Shown here in pieces: positions 63,977 through 64,000 of a stretch of DNA of 64,000 nucleotides. The stretch is from assembly GCF_000963865.1 (NCBI RefSeq), contig NZ_CP011071.1:1-64000 (forward strand), in the 5' to 3' direction. The position numbers and the translations under genes are program-made. The stretch comes from Flagellimonas lutaonensis (GTDB lineage: Bacteria > Bacteroidota > Bacteroidia > Flavobacteriales > Flavobacteriaceae). The number at the start of each line of letters is the position of its first letter. The stretch's first letter is position 1. The notes beneath the pieces are model-generated. The model saw nothing but the letters and a program-made list of their open reading frames with translations. It had not been told where the DNA came from and searched no databases.

Positions 63977-64000
63977 GCTTTATACTTTTGAACAAAAAGT

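Overview
The window is about 64 kb of chromosome from a member of the Bacteroidota, almost certainly a marine-type Flavobacteriaceae (Muricauda/Robiginitalea-like; genus is inference). The evidence is promoters with the Bacteroidota -7 element TAnnTTTG, three large TonB-dependent receptors with carboxypeptidase-regulatory or plug domains, lineage families (DUF4249, DUF4252, DUF4294, DUF6095, DUF6495), and a dense layout in which convergent genes often end within 0-3 nt of each other. I see no tRNA, rRNA, CRISPR array, insertion sequence, prophage or defence locus. Most of the window is core chromosome.

Layout. 0-7.5 kb: dnaA, a low-molecular-weight phosphatase and an RsmI-like methyltransferase, then an opposing lysozyme-like gene and the overlapping dapF-acetyltransferase-mltG operon, and an HtrA protease. 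7.5-14.2 kb: glyceraldehyde-3-phosphate dehydrogenase with an N-terminal extension, a coiled-coil membrane protein, an acetyltransferase, trmD, rplS, a short unassigned transcription unit (about 11.5-11.9 kb) and monomeric isocitrate dehydrogenase. 14.2-22.9 kb: a TonB receptor/DUF4249 pair, a GntP permease with glycerate kinase, small conserved genes, an M42 peptidase and a Nudix enzyme. 22.9-30.2 kb: hisS, an Oar-like receptor, rpsF-rpsR-rplI, and an orphan LytTR regulator. 30.2-38.7 kb: nadC-brkB-DUF2147-priA, rlmH, a fused phosphoserine phosphatase/phosphoglycerate dehydrogenase, and rdgB. 38.8-49.4 kb: DEAD-box helicase, alpha-amylase, a cysteine-rich metal-binding lipoprotein, trmH, a sirtuin, a haem-binding protein, purB and an MscS channel. 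49.4-53.3 kb: an ECF sigma/putative anti-sigma/DUF4252 x2 operon divergent from an S41 protease. 53.3-58.5 kb: corrinoid uptake, btuB under a cobalamin riboswitch and divergent btuFCD. 58.6-64 kb: rmuC and the complete oxidative pentose-phosphate branch (pgl, zwf, gnd).

The best candidates for something new are: the cobalamin riboswitch, which has an expanded arm and a downstream segment that can pair with either of two partners; the promoter-to-terminator unit at 11504-11924, which has no recognisable product; the lipoprotein joining a heavy-metal-binding domain to a tandemly duplicated metallothionein-like tail; a SerB-SerA-ACT fusion; and a sirtuin with no zinc cysteines. Several coding starts were moved inward because the longest open frame reads through an intergenic palindromic repeat or leader.
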